The translations under genes and the position numbers were made by a program. The notes under the pieces are model-generated. The model had not been told where the DNA came from and ran no database searches. It worked only from the letters and a program-made list of their open reading frames with translations. Shown piece by piece: positions 4,918-11,872 of a DNA stretch of 14,480 nucleotides. This DNA comes from Actinomycetes bacterium (GTDB lineage Bacteria > Actinomycetota > Acidimicrobiia > Acidimicrobiales > RAAP-2). The stretch's first letter is position 1; the number at the start of each line of letters is the position of its first letter. The DNA lies in the NCBI GenBank assembly GCA_021801615.1, contig JAJYXS010000197.1, forward strand, positions 1 to 14,480, in the 5' to 3' direction.

Positions 4918-6861
4918 TCAGCCCGCGCTCCGCCGCACCAACACGTCGAGCACATCGGACTCGACGTCGACGAGCGATCCGTCCGCCTCGGCCGCCCCGT
5001 CGATCACGGCCGCCGCCGCCGAGGACTTCACGTCGAGCACACGACGCACGATCTCGTCCGTCGTGCCCGGTGCGTACGCGTACAGCGGCCGGACGGGTCG
5101 GGTCTGGCCTCGCCGGTAGAGGCGACCGACAGCTTGGATGTGGGTCTTCGGGACCCAGTCGAACTCGACCGTGAGACACGTGCTCGCGGACGTCAGCTCG
5201 ATCGCCTCGCCTGCGGCCATGATGGAGCACGTGATGACCCGGACCTCCGGATCCTCCTGGAACGCTCGCCTCGCAGCGTCTCGAACGGCCCTGCTGTCAC
5301 TGCCGCGGATCGCGGCCCCGCCGAGGCCGTTCGCCAGCACGTCGACGACGTCCGCGTGGTGCGCGAACACGACGAGCTTCGGTACCCCACCAGCCTCCCC
5401 GTCGAGCTCCTCCATCGCTGCCGAGCTGAGCTCGAGCCACTCGCGCGCGTATCCGAGCGCGCCGGGAGCCTTCGCGAGGCCGGCGAGCCGGCGCAACACC
5501 GTCAGCTCGACACCGTCACGAGCCATCGCTGCTCGAAGGCGCGCTCGCACCTCGGCCGCCCGGGCGTTGCGCCCGAGCTCGGCTGCGATCTGCGCTGCTC
5601 GCTGGCCGAGGTAGTCGACGATGTCCTGCTCGGCGGTCCGGTACTCACCCATCCAGTGCGCGTCGAGAGGGACCTCGACGAGCTCGTTCGGCGCGAGGAC
5701 GAGGTCCGGGCAGACCTCCGCGAGACGACGGCGGAGCATCCCATGACTGCGCAGTGCGGCGTTCAGCTCACGAAGATGCGGTCGCGCCCGGTCGAGCGAA
5801 TACCGTGTCGTCGTCTTACCACCGACCACCTCGTCTCGCCCGCCAGCGAAGTGCCGGCTGAAGTGGCGGTACCCACCGAGGTCCTCGAGGCGGCCCATTG
5901 CCCGCAGCAGCGTGATGAGCTCCCATGGCCCCGATGGCATCGGCGTCCCGGTGAGCAGCAGCACCGACCCACCTGCTGCGCGCACCGACGGTGCAAGACC
6001 GACACGAGCCGGGTCGACCTCGACGCCCTTGCGGTTGCGCCTGGCGCGGGCACCGAGGATGCAGCGGGTCCAGCTCGTCCCCGCCTCCTTCATCCGGTGC
6101 GCCTCGTCGACCACGAGCGCATCCGGGTTCCAAGCAAGGAGCGTGTCGTGGTGCGCGGCGAGGATCTCGTAGTTGACGACAACGACGTCTGTGCCGTCGA
6201 GCTCGAGACCCCCCGTCTCTTGATCGCCGAGTGCGAGCGGTTGGGCCTTGCGACCGTCGAGGATCGTCGTTCGCCACGAGGGGAAGCGCTCGTGGACCTC
6301 GCCGGCGATCTTGGCTTTCGCGACCGCCGGGCAGACCCAGATGATCCGCCGACGCCCGAGGACGGCGAGTGCCGCGAGGCTCTGCGCGGTCTTCGCGACA
6401 CCCGGCTCGTCGGCGACGAGACACCCGGACTGCCAGATGACGATGTGCTCGAGACCAGCCCACTGCGACGGGGCGAAGGGCTTGCCCGGCGGATCGACCA
6501 TGCCGGGCACGCTCGTGATCCGGCCGAACGACCGGAGAGCTGTCGCCTGGGCCGCCACCGAAGGGGCCGGCGCCGTACTGGGCTCGACCAAAGTAGCGTC
6601 TGGCTGGCCCTGCAGACGCGCAGCGACACTCCCGTCAGCGGTCGTGGCACCAAAGCGCTCGAGCAGGTCACACAGAGCGTCCCACCCCACGTCGGCGACA
6701 GGGATGCGCCACCGGGCGTGCGCGCCATCCCACCGTCGGGCAGGCAGCGCCCGTATCGCGGTGTTCAGCGCGTCGTTTCGAGCCGGGTCGACCACGACCT
6801 CGGTGCCGTCGAGGATCCACGACGGGACGTCGCCGATGACGACCTGGGTCATGGCAACCAT
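4918..6861 (-). CDS. SNF2-type DNA helicase/translocase
   Basis: 647 aa with both RecA-like lobes of superfamily 2, SNF2 group. The N-terminus has a short HARP-like element (RRWDGAHARWRIP, about 42-54) seen in small SNF2 annealing or phage helicases. Motif I is A-D-E-P-G-V-A-K-T (about 150-158), with Ala where the G of GKT is usual. Motif II is D-E-A-H (252-255), motif III T-G-T-P (304-307), motif V around AAGEAIELT (549-557) and motif VI Q-A-V-G-R-L-Y-R-R-G-Q (576-586). It should move on duplex DNA using ATP; remodelling or unwinding at replication or repair intermediates is the general role of the family. A second ATG three codons in (6850-6852) is an equal start candidate, as neither has a clear ribosome binding site. 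It lies 83 bp after the 215-aa gene and 18 bp before the 97-aa gene. Confidence 0.92.
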   Translation of the reverse strand: MVAMTQVVIGDVPSWILDGTEVVVDPARNDALNTAIRALPARRWDGAHARWRIPVADVGWDALCDLLERFGATTADGSVAARLQGQPDATLVEPSTAPAPSVAAQATALRSFGRITSVPGMVDPPGKPFAPSQWAGLEHIVIWQSGCLVADEPGVAKTAQSLAALAVLGRRRIIWVCPAVAKAKIAGEVHERFPSWRTTILDGRKAQPLALGDQETGGLELDGTDVVVVNYEILAAHHDTLLAWNPDALVVDEAHRMKEAGTSWTRCILGARARRNRKGVEVDPARVGLAPSVRAAGGSVLLLTGTPMPSGPWELITLLRAMGRLEDLGGYRHFSRHFAGGRDEVVGGKTTTRYSLDRARPHLRELNAALRSHGMLRRRLAEVCPDLVLAPNELVEVPLDAHWMGEYRTAEQDIVDYLGQRAAQIAAELGRNARAAEVRARLRAAMARDGVELTVLRRLAGLAKAPGALGYAREWLELSSAAMEELDGEAGGVPKLVVFAHHADVVDVLANGLGGAAIRGSDSRAVRDAARRAFQEDPEVRVITCSIMAAGEAIELTSASTCLTVEFDWVPKTHIQAVGRLYRRGQTRPVRPLYAYAPGTTDEIVRRVLDVKSSAAAAVIDGAAEADGSLVDVESDVLDVLVRRSAG

Positions 6862-6944
6862 GATGACGTACCGGTGCGCGCCCTACCGGCACACTTCGAA
6901 GTGACGCTCTGCGCCCTCAGCGACGGAGGTTGCGCCCCATCCGC

Positions 6945-7592
6945 TCAGCCGCCGTGCAACACCTCGTCGAGCCGCAGGCAGACACCCTTTACGCCGAGAC
7001 GTCCGACCACGACATAGCCCATACCCGCGACGAGCCGGCGCAGTTCGGCGACACCTTCGACCCCGAGCCGCCCCTCGGTGCGGAAGAACCGGAGCACCGC
7101 CGCGAATGGGTCACGACGCTGCTGGGACGACAGCACGTCACGCACGATGCCCTCGCCGACCTCGCGCCACAGCGCCGCTCGTGTCGCGTCCCCGACGAAC
7201 GGCGCGACGAGCGCGCACGCGCCGATGACGTCCTCGACGTCGACCTCGTGGTGGACGACGAGGTCACGCAGCACGCTGGCGATCCCGACGAACGCCATCG
7301 CAAGCTCGATCGGCCCGAACGTTTCGGCGGTCGTACGAGACGCCTCGATACCGAACCCCGCCTCGTCGAGCCACTCGACGACGTGCTCGTGCAGCCAGTC
7401 GAGCGCCGCGTCGGGGTTGCCGGCCTTCGACGCGGACGTGACGCCGTAGCGTAGGACGTGGCGGACGCCTGCGAGCGCCTGACGCGCCCCGAGCGCGCTG
7501 ACCGCGCGCACCTGGTCGTCGAGGATCCACGCGATGCGTGCCGCTGACACGGTCCCGCCTTCGTTGCCTGCCGCTTCTCCAACGACCGCCAC
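6945..7592 (-). CDS. Alpha-helical protein of unknown function
   Basis: 215 aa from a GTG start at 7590-7592, supported by GGAGG 7 nt upstream. A second GTG at 7548-7550 with GAAGG nearby would give a 201-aa protein beginning at SAARIAWILDD and is a credible alternative. No family is recognised. The sequence is almost entirely predicted helix, with amphipathic stretches such as ALDWLHEHVVEWLDEAGF (about 63-80) and ALWREVGEGIVRDVLSSQ, and no signal peptide or membrane segment. It is the first gene of the run that continues with the SNF2 helicase on the same strand, so a role connected to that motor is possible but not shown. Confidence 0.75.
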   Translation of the reverse strand: MAVVGEAAGNEGGTVSAARIAWILDDQVRAVSALGARQALAGVRHVLRYGVTSASKAGNPDAALDWLHEHVVEWLDEAGFGIEASRTTAETFGPIELAMAFVGIASVLRDLVVHHEVDVEDVIGACALVAPFVGDATRAALWREVGEGIVRDVLSSQQRRDPFAAVLRFFRTEGRLGVEGVAELRRLVAGMGYVVVGRLGVKGVCLRLDEVLHGG

Positions 7593-7719
7593 AACGCCAC
7601 CTCCACCTCGCCCAGCGCGTACCTACGAGTTGATGATGGCTGGGCCGGCAGAATCCAGCGTGATGGGACGCCAGTAGGTGTCGACGGCACCCAGGGCGAA
7701 GCAAGCTGAGACATCGTGC

Positions 7720-7741
7720 TCGCCTAGCCGGCTACAGGCGA
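7720..7741 (-). terminator. Hairpin between the HTH gene and the helicase operon
   Basis: tcgcct (7720-7725) pairs with aggcga (7736-7741), enclosing the palindrome agccggct. It lies about 55 bp after the stop of the HTH gene and about 130 bp before the 215-aa gene start. It could terminate the dinG-HTH transcript or be an operator for the next operon. Confidence 0.4.
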
Positions 7742-7794
7742 CAGGGCGCTGACCTACGACTCGTACGGGCCACTACCTCCGGCTGATCGCCGTT

Positions 7795-8034
7795 TCATTC
7801 CGCCTCAGGCTCCTCGGCAGGCACGAAGCTGCGTGCCAAGAACTCGTCGAGGTCGCTCGCTGTCCACATGAGGAACTTGCCGACCCGGCGGTAGGCGATC
7901 GCTCGACGCCGGACGAGAGCACGTAGGTGCTGGGTCGAGATGCCGAGATAGCGCGCCGCGTCATCGACCCGCAAGAGCCCCCCGGCTTGTCCGGTTCCGA
8001 CGTTCGCCTGTGCCTCTGGCTGCGGACTGTTCAC
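7795..8034 (-). CDS. Excisionase-like helix-turn-helix DNA-binding protein
   Basis: 79 aa from a GTG start, 18 bp after the DinG-like helicase stop. The core L-L-R-V-D-D-A-A-R-Y-L-G-I-S-T-Q-H-L-R-A-L (about 20-40), followed by R-R-V-G-K-F-L-M-W-T-A-S-D-L-D-E-F-L-A (about 49-67), is the winged-HTH pattern of the excisionase/MerR-like HTH_17 group. Such proteins act as recombination directionality factors, replication initiator helpers or small repressors. The N-terminal 18 residues and the acidic tail (EEPEAE) look disordered. No integrase is visible in the window, so calling it a true Xis would be premature. A perfect 15-bp inverted repeat with 5-bp arms overlaps its leader (8038-8052). Confidence 0.85.
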   Translation of the reverse strand: MNSPQPEAQANVGTGQAGGLLRVDDAARYLGISTQHLRALVRRRAIAYRRVGKFLMWTASDLDEFLARSFVPAEEPEAE

Positions 8035-8037
8035 ACG

Positions 8038-8052
8038 ACAGCTATCGGCTGT
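8038..8052 (-). promoter_or_regulatory. Inverted repeat in the leader of the HTH gene
   Basis: On the minus strand, ACAGC-CGATA-GCTGT lies 3 nt before the GTG start. Almost the same sequence, CAGCCGATAGAGCTGTC, lies directly before the ATG of the proteasome-like gene at 11099. This may be an operator or a start-site hairpin shared by both genes. Confidence 0.4.
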
Positions 8053-9969
8053 TCAGCCGCCCGCGCCGACAGCGAGCTCGAGCGCGCGATACGCGGCCCT
8101 CGAATCCCTGGTGCGACGCATGGGTGGGAGCGCGTCGACAAGCGCCGGGCCGTAGCGGCGGGTCACGAGGCGCGGGTCGAGCACGCACACGACGCCCGCG
8201 TCATCGTGACGCCGCATGAGCCGCCCGCTTGCCTGCGCGAGTGCCAGGCCAGCGTCTTCGAGGTCGACTGTCACGAATGCCCCGGCGCCCGCCCGCTCCC
8301 GCCGCGCCTCGAGCAACGCACCGCCGGGGACAGGGAACGGGAGCTTGTCGATGACGACAAGCACGCACGACCGGCCCGGTACGTCGAGTCCACCGAAGTA
8401 GCCGCGCGTCGCGAACAGTGTCGAAGTCTCCTCGCGGCGGAACGCCTCGAGCAGCGCTGCACGCGGCAGACACCCCTGGACGAGCACGGTGACTCCCATC
8501 GAAGCGATCTCCGGCCCGATCTCGTCGTGCGCGGCGCGCATCGCCGCGTGGCTCGTGAACAACAGCAACGCCCTGCCGCCTGCGGCGCGAACGAGACGGA
8601 GCATCTCGTCGCGCGCGAATCGCGCGTGATCCTCCCGCTCCCTCGCCGGGTCCGGCGTCGTCTCGGGCACATACAGCACCGAGCGACTCCGGTGGTCGAA
8701 GGCCCAGCCGAGGTCGACCACTTCCGCAGAGCCAAGACCGAGGCGCCGCCCAAGCGACGCCGGCACCGTTGCCGAGACCACGACTGCCGTCGATCGAGAC
8801 CACAGCCGCTCGGCGAGGATCGCGCCGACCTCGACCGGCGTCGCATGGAGCCGCCCGGCCTCAGCGAACAGGACCAGGTTGTCGTCGCTGCCATCGAGCC
8901 CTGCGACGACAGCGGCGCAATCACGAGCAAGCCGCGCCGCAGCGAGCGCTCCCTGGCGTGCCGAGAGCGCGGCTGCAGCTTCCAGATCGGTCTTCGCGTC
9001 AAGGCCGCGCAAGAGCACGGCAGCCGCCTCCGCAGCATGCCCGAGCTCCCGGACCGCGTCGCTGACCGCCCCGGCCTCGACCGAACCCCGCACCAGCCGG
9101 CCGGAGATCTGCTCGATGCTCGTCGTCGCGCGAATCCCGGCACCGCGCCATGCATGCACGGCTCCGTCGTGCGCTCCAAGTGCCCGCTCGAGCCCGGCCA
9201 GCACGCGCGAGATCCGCGGCCATCCGAGCACGATCTCGAACGCAGAGCTGAGCGATCCGGGCGCCTCGTGCGCCTCGTCGAGAACGACGACGTCACGGTG
9301 CCCGAGCACCTGGCCGTAGGAGCGGAGATCGACACCGAGAAGTGCCTGGTTCGCGACGACAACCTGGGTCGCGAGCGCCCGGCTGCGGGCCTGCTCGGCA
9401 ACACACTGCTCGTAGAACGCGCAGCGCTTACGTAGGCACTCCTCCGAGCTCGTGGAGATCTCCCCCCATATCGCATCCTCGAGAGCGATCGGCACGCTCG
9501 AGCGCTCGAGAACCTCGCCTCGGCTCGAGCCGAGGATGGTCGCGGTGAAGACCTCGCGTGCGACCTCTTTAAGCCCTGACTCCGGGCCCCGCGCGATGCC
9601 ATGCAGCTTCGCGTAGCACGGGTAGTTCGACCGACCCTTCAGCACGCCGTAGCTCAAATGCGCAGCCACGCGAGGCAGGTCATACGCGACGAGCTGGTCC
9701 TGGAGGGTCTTGGTGTGGGTCACAACAGCAGCGCTCACCTCGTTCGCAGCGATCGCGACGAGGTAGCCGAGGCTCTTGCCGGTGCCTGTCCCCGCCCGCA
9801 CGATCACCGGACGCCGGCTCGTGATCGCATCCGCAACCACCTCGACCATGCGCACCTGACTTGCTCGCAGCTCGGCGCCTGGAAGCTCACTGACGATTCC
9901 TTCGAGCAACGTGGTCGCACGCGCGACCACCGCCGTCGTCCCGTGTGCGACCACCTGACCTCCGCTCAT
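8053..9969 (-). CDS. dinG: DinG/XPD-like Fe-S DNA helicase
   Basis: 638 aa from the ATG at 9967-9969, preceded by GGTGG; a GTG three codons earlier has no ribosome binding site. Superfamily 2 motifs are Q-motif-like RASQVRMV (about 35-42), Walker A A-G-T-G-T-G-K-S (59-66), DEAH (231-234) and motif VI Q-A-S-G-R-L-M-R-R (579-587). Four cysteines at about 118, 178, 183 and 189 (N-Y-P-C; C-L-R-K-R-C-A-F-Y-E-Q-C) have the spacing of the 4Fe-4S cluster of DinG and XPD helicases. These unwind 5'-to-3' and resolve R-loops, flaps and replication blocks. The gene is followed 18 bp later by the HTH protein. It is preceded by an IscB relic that separates it from ssb, so any former link to the ssb transcript is broken. 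The symbol is by family resemblance. Confidence 0.92.
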   Translation of the reverse strand: MSGGQVVAHGTTAVVARATTLLEGIVSELPGAELRASQVRMVEVVADAITSRRPVIVRAGTGTGKSLGYLVAIAANEVSAAVVTHTKTLQDQLVAYDLPRVAAHLSYGVLKGRSNYPCYAKLHGIARGPESGLKEVAREVFTATILGSSRGEVLERSSVPIALEDAIWGEISTSSEECLRKRCAFYEQCVAEQARSRALATQVVVANQALLGVDLRSYGQVLGHRDVVVLDEAHEAPGSLSSAFEIVLGWPRISRVLAGLERALGAHDGAVHAWRGAGIRATTSIEQISGRLVRGSVEAGAVSDAVRELGHAAEAAAVLLRGLDAKTDLEAAAALSARQGALAAARLARDCAAVVAGLDGSDDNLVLFAEAGRLHATPVEVGAILAERLWSRSTAVVVSATVPASLGRRLGLGSAEVVDLGWAFDHRSRSVLYVPETTPDPAREREDHARFARDEMLRLVRAAGGRALLLFTSHAAMRAAHDEIGPEIASMGVTVLVQGCLPRAALLEAFRREETSTLFATRGYFGGLDVPGRSCVLVVIDKLPFPVPGGALLEARRERAGAGAFVTVDLEDAGLALAQASGRLMRRHDDAGVVCVLDPRLVTRRYGPALVDALPPMRRTRDSRAAYRALELAVGAGG

Positions 9970-9991
9970 CAACGCCACCGAACGACGACGA

Positions 9992-10011
9992 CCCGGTCCT
10001 TCAGGGCCGGG
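9992..10011 (-). repeat. Transposon right-end hairpin (IS200/IS605-type)
   Basis: cccggtcc (9992-9999) pairs with gggccggg (10004-10011) around a TTCA loop, giving 8 bp with one G-T pair. Hairpins of this type mark the right ends of IS200/IS605-family and IscB-bearing elements. It stands about 40 bp after the stop of the IscB relic, on the expected side. A second inverted repeat, gaggaga (10011-10017) and tctcctc (10030-10036), overlaps its base. Both lie in the leader of dinG and may now affect its expression. Confidence 0.6.
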
Positions 10012-10050
10012 AGGAGAAACGTCGCTACGTCTCCTCGACGACGACTAGCG

Positions 10051-10344
10051 TCACGCTGCATTGGGGTCTCCTTCTTCTTGACGGGACCATCCCCTGCCAT
10101 CGCAACGCTGAAGGAGAGTGCAGCGACGACGATTGATGCCTTGGGTGACTCCGGCCGAGGTCGAGATGTTGAAGCTCCCGCTGGATCGCACCGCCACCCG
10201 GCCGACGTGGACACCGGCGCACGTGGCTTTGGGCACGACCGCCCGGACAAGGTCGCCGGTCAGAAATCCGCGGACGGACTTGGTCCTCGGTAGCCTCAGT
10301 CGAGGAAAGCCGAAGGCGTCCGGCCCTGCCCGCGCGTAGCTCCC
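10051..10344 (-). pseudogene. iscB: IscB RNA-guided nuclease relic (C-terminal fragment)
   Basis: An unbroken 97-codon minus-strand frame, without its own start, reads G-S-Y-A-R-A-G-P-D-A-F-G-F-P-R (1-15), then L-P-R-T-K-S-V-R-G-F-L-T-G-D-L-V-R-A-V-V (18-37), G-V-H-V-G-R-V-A-V-R-S-S-G-S-F-N-I (44-60) and T-Q-G-I-N-R-R-R-C-T-L-L-Q-R-C-D-G (67-83). This is the conserved C-terminal region of IscB proteins, the HNH/RuvC ancestors of Cas9, which follows the RuvC-III motif. The RuvC, bridge-helix and HNH parts and the upstream guide (omega) RNA are absent. Homology starts right at the base of the ssb terminator hairpin, so the deletion joined the fragment to the ssb 3' flank. A right-end hairpin follows at 9992-10011. 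The fragment cannot be a nuclease. Confidence 0.82.
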
Positions 10345-10346
10345 GC

Positions 10347-10381
10347 CCCCCCTGCCGGCACTGACCGCGCCGGCAGGGGGG
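10347..10381 (-). terminator. Strong hairpin terminator of ssb
   Basis: Perfect 13-bp GC-rich arms (10347-10359 and 10369-10381) with a 9-nt loop begin 8 bp after the ssb stop. There is no T-run, common in actinobacterial terminators. Confidence 0.7.
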
Positions 10382-10389
10382 TAGTAGCC

Positions 10390-10893
10390 TCAGAACTCGT
10401 CGTCGTCACCACCGGCCCAGGAATCGCCAGCGCCGACCGACGCGGGCACGGGCGCCGGGGCAGCCTGATGAGCGCGCTGCGCGCCCGCCGGCGCCCGGCT
10501 CGTTGTGCCCGCACCGGCCTGACTGTCCTGCTCGCGTGCGATCCTGTGGACCTCGGCCGTCGCGAAACGCAGGCTCGGCCCGATGTCGTCTGCGACGATC
10601 TCGACCCGCGAACGCTTGTCACCCTCCGGGGTCTCCCAGCTCCTTTGCTCGAGTCGACCCGTAACGATGACGCGCATGCCTCGTGCCACGCTCTCCGCTG
10701 CATGCGTGGCGAGGTCTCGCCACGCAACGACGTCGAAGAACGAGGTCGCCTCCACCCACTCCTGGGTCTGACGGTTCTGCCAACGGCGATTCACCGTGAG
10801 ACCGAAACTCACCGTGGCTTGCCCGCTTGGTGTGAAGCGCAGTTCAGGGTCCCGCGTAACGTTGCCGACGACGGTGACATCTGCATCTGCCAT
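10390..10893 (-). CDS. ssb: Single-stranded DNA-binding protein (SSB)
   Basis: 167 aa from the ATG at 10891-10893, with GGAGG 6 nt upstream; the frame stays open further upstream but that part is not SSB-like. The OB-fold (about 1-110) has the family landmarks V-V-G-N-V-T-R-D-P-E-L-R-F-T (8-21), V-N-R-R-W (34-38), S-F-F-D-V-V-A-W-R-D-L-A (51-62), G-M-R-V-I-V-T-G-R-L (72-81) and V-E-I-V-A-D-D-I-G-P-S-L (97-108). A disordered Ala/Pro/Gly/Gln linker (about 120-155) leads to the acidic tip G-D-D-D-E-F, which recruits repair and replication partners; the proline usual before the final Phe is missing. It coats ssDNA as a tetramer. A mobile-element copy is likely, given the adjacent helicases and unknown genes. 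It is transcribed divergently from the proteasome-like gene. Confidence 0.95.
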   Translation of the reverse strand: MADADVTVVGNVTRDPELRFTPSGQATVSFGLTVNRRWQNRQTQEWVEATSFFDVVAWRDLATHAAESVARGMRVIVTGRLEQRSWETPEGDKRSRVEIVADDIGPSLRFATAEVHRIAREQDSQAGAGTTSRAPAGAQRAHQAAPAPVPASVGAGDSWAGGDDDEF

Positions 10894-11098
10894 GACCAAC
10901 CTCCGTGTGTTGTCGTTGCCACTTCGGGACGCCGGCCCCACACCCCACTGTGGATGGGCGCTGTGACGCGCCGGCCGAACCGCCACAGCTGCCGTTGGTC
11001 CAACAGCGGCCGCAACCGCTCGTCCGATCACACCGTGCTCTCGACGACGGCCGTCCAGAGCACCACACCCGGTTGCCCGAGCAGCCGATAGAGCTGTC

Positions 11099-11872
11099 AT
11101 GGGTACCCAGACAGCCACAGGAACCGAGATAGCACCGACCCCGCCAGCAAGCGAGGCTGCTTCGATCCCGGCGCCGTCGACGCGCGCGATCGACGGCAAC
11201 CACCGGTCCTCGATCCGCGCCACACCACCGGGCGTGCTCGTCGGACTGACCGGAGCAGACTTCGCCCTGCTCGCCACGGATTCCCGGATGTTGCACGAGC
11301 ACGAGGGCGCCGTCCGAATCGACGACTCGCTCGAGAAGGTCACCGTCACGACCTCGGCGCTCCTTGCCTGGGCCGGCCCACCCGAGCTAGCGGAACGGGC
11401 GCTCGGCTCCGGCGCGCTCGAGCCCGGACAAGGTCGTCGCGTCGGCTACTCCGACGCGGCAAAGCTCGCCGAACAGCTCGCCGCAGCACATACCGCCGCG
11501 GTGATCGCCCGCCGTCGCCCGCTAGCGACGGCCGCCATGGTCGCCGGCACCGACAGCTCCGGCCGGCCAACGATTTGGTTCCTCCAGCACGCGATGGCCT
11601 TCAGCCCGATCGCCACGCCCGCGACCGCCCAGGCGCCGCACCCGAGCGCCGCCTATCTCATCGAGCAGTACTGGTCACCAGCGATCTCTCGCGCGGGCGC
11701 ACTACGGCTTGCAGTCGCAGTCGTCACGGCGACCGCAAGCGTCAACTCCGCCGCAGGTGGACCGATCCGCGCCGCACTTCTCGATGCCGACGGCCCTCGC
11801 CTGATCGACGTCGACAGGGCATGCTCTGCGTGGGCCGAGCAGTCCGACCGGATGAAGGAGCTGTTCGCCTAA
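11099..11872 (+). CDS. Proteasome-beta-like (Ntn-hydrolase fold) protein, apparently without catalytic Thr
   Basis: 257 aa from ATG 11099. Residues 1-44 are a low-complexity Thr/Ala/Pro/Ser leader. From residue 45 the sequence resembles a 20S proteasome beta subunit: G-V-L-V-G-L-T-G-A-D-F-A-L-L-A-T-D-S-R (45-63), a Lys at 80 (E-K-V), L-L-A-W-A-G (88-93), a helix with A-K-L-A-E-Q-L-A-A-A-H (121-131), and a C-terminal strand S-A-A-G-G-P-I-R-A-A-L-L-D-A-D-G (217-232). Asp61, Lys80 and Gly93 fall near the spacing of proteasome Asp17, Lys33 and Gly47, but the position of Thr1 holds Gly45. It may therefore be an inactive relative, or Thr42 could serve after an insertion. The family call is by eye and tentative. 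Its stop overlaps the stop of the converging gene in the sequence ctaa (11869-11872). Confidence 0.75.
   Translation: MGTQTATGTEIAPTPPASEAASIPAPSTRAIDGNHRSSIRATPPGVLVGLTGADFALLATDSRMLHEHEGAVRIDDSLEKVTVTTSALLAWAGPPELAERALGSGALEPGQGRRVGYSDAAKLAEQLAAAHTAAVIARRRPLATAAMVAGTDSSGRPTIWFLQHAMAFSPIATPATAQAPHPSAAYLIEQYWSPAISRAGALRLAVAVVTATASVNSAAGGPIRAALLDADGPRLIDVDRACSAWAEQSDRMKELFA

Noticed and set aside
4609..7017. Long open frame (802 codons) on the plus strand
   Set aside because: It lies opposite the SNF2 helicase, whose motifs are clear; its composition (rich in Arg, His, Pro, Asp) is typical of an antisense shadow in high-GC DNA.
7927..9435. 502-codon plus-strand frame
   Set aside because: Antisense shadow of the DinG-like gene with its intact Walker, DEAH and Fe-S motifs.
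10118..10339. Possible 73-codon plus-strand gene
   Set aside because: It lies opposite the recognisable IscB fragment and has no family features.
10894..11349. N-terminal extension of ssb by 152 codons
   Set aside because: The SSB fold begins at MADADV with a good ribosome binding site; the extension shows no homology and runs into the divergent gene.
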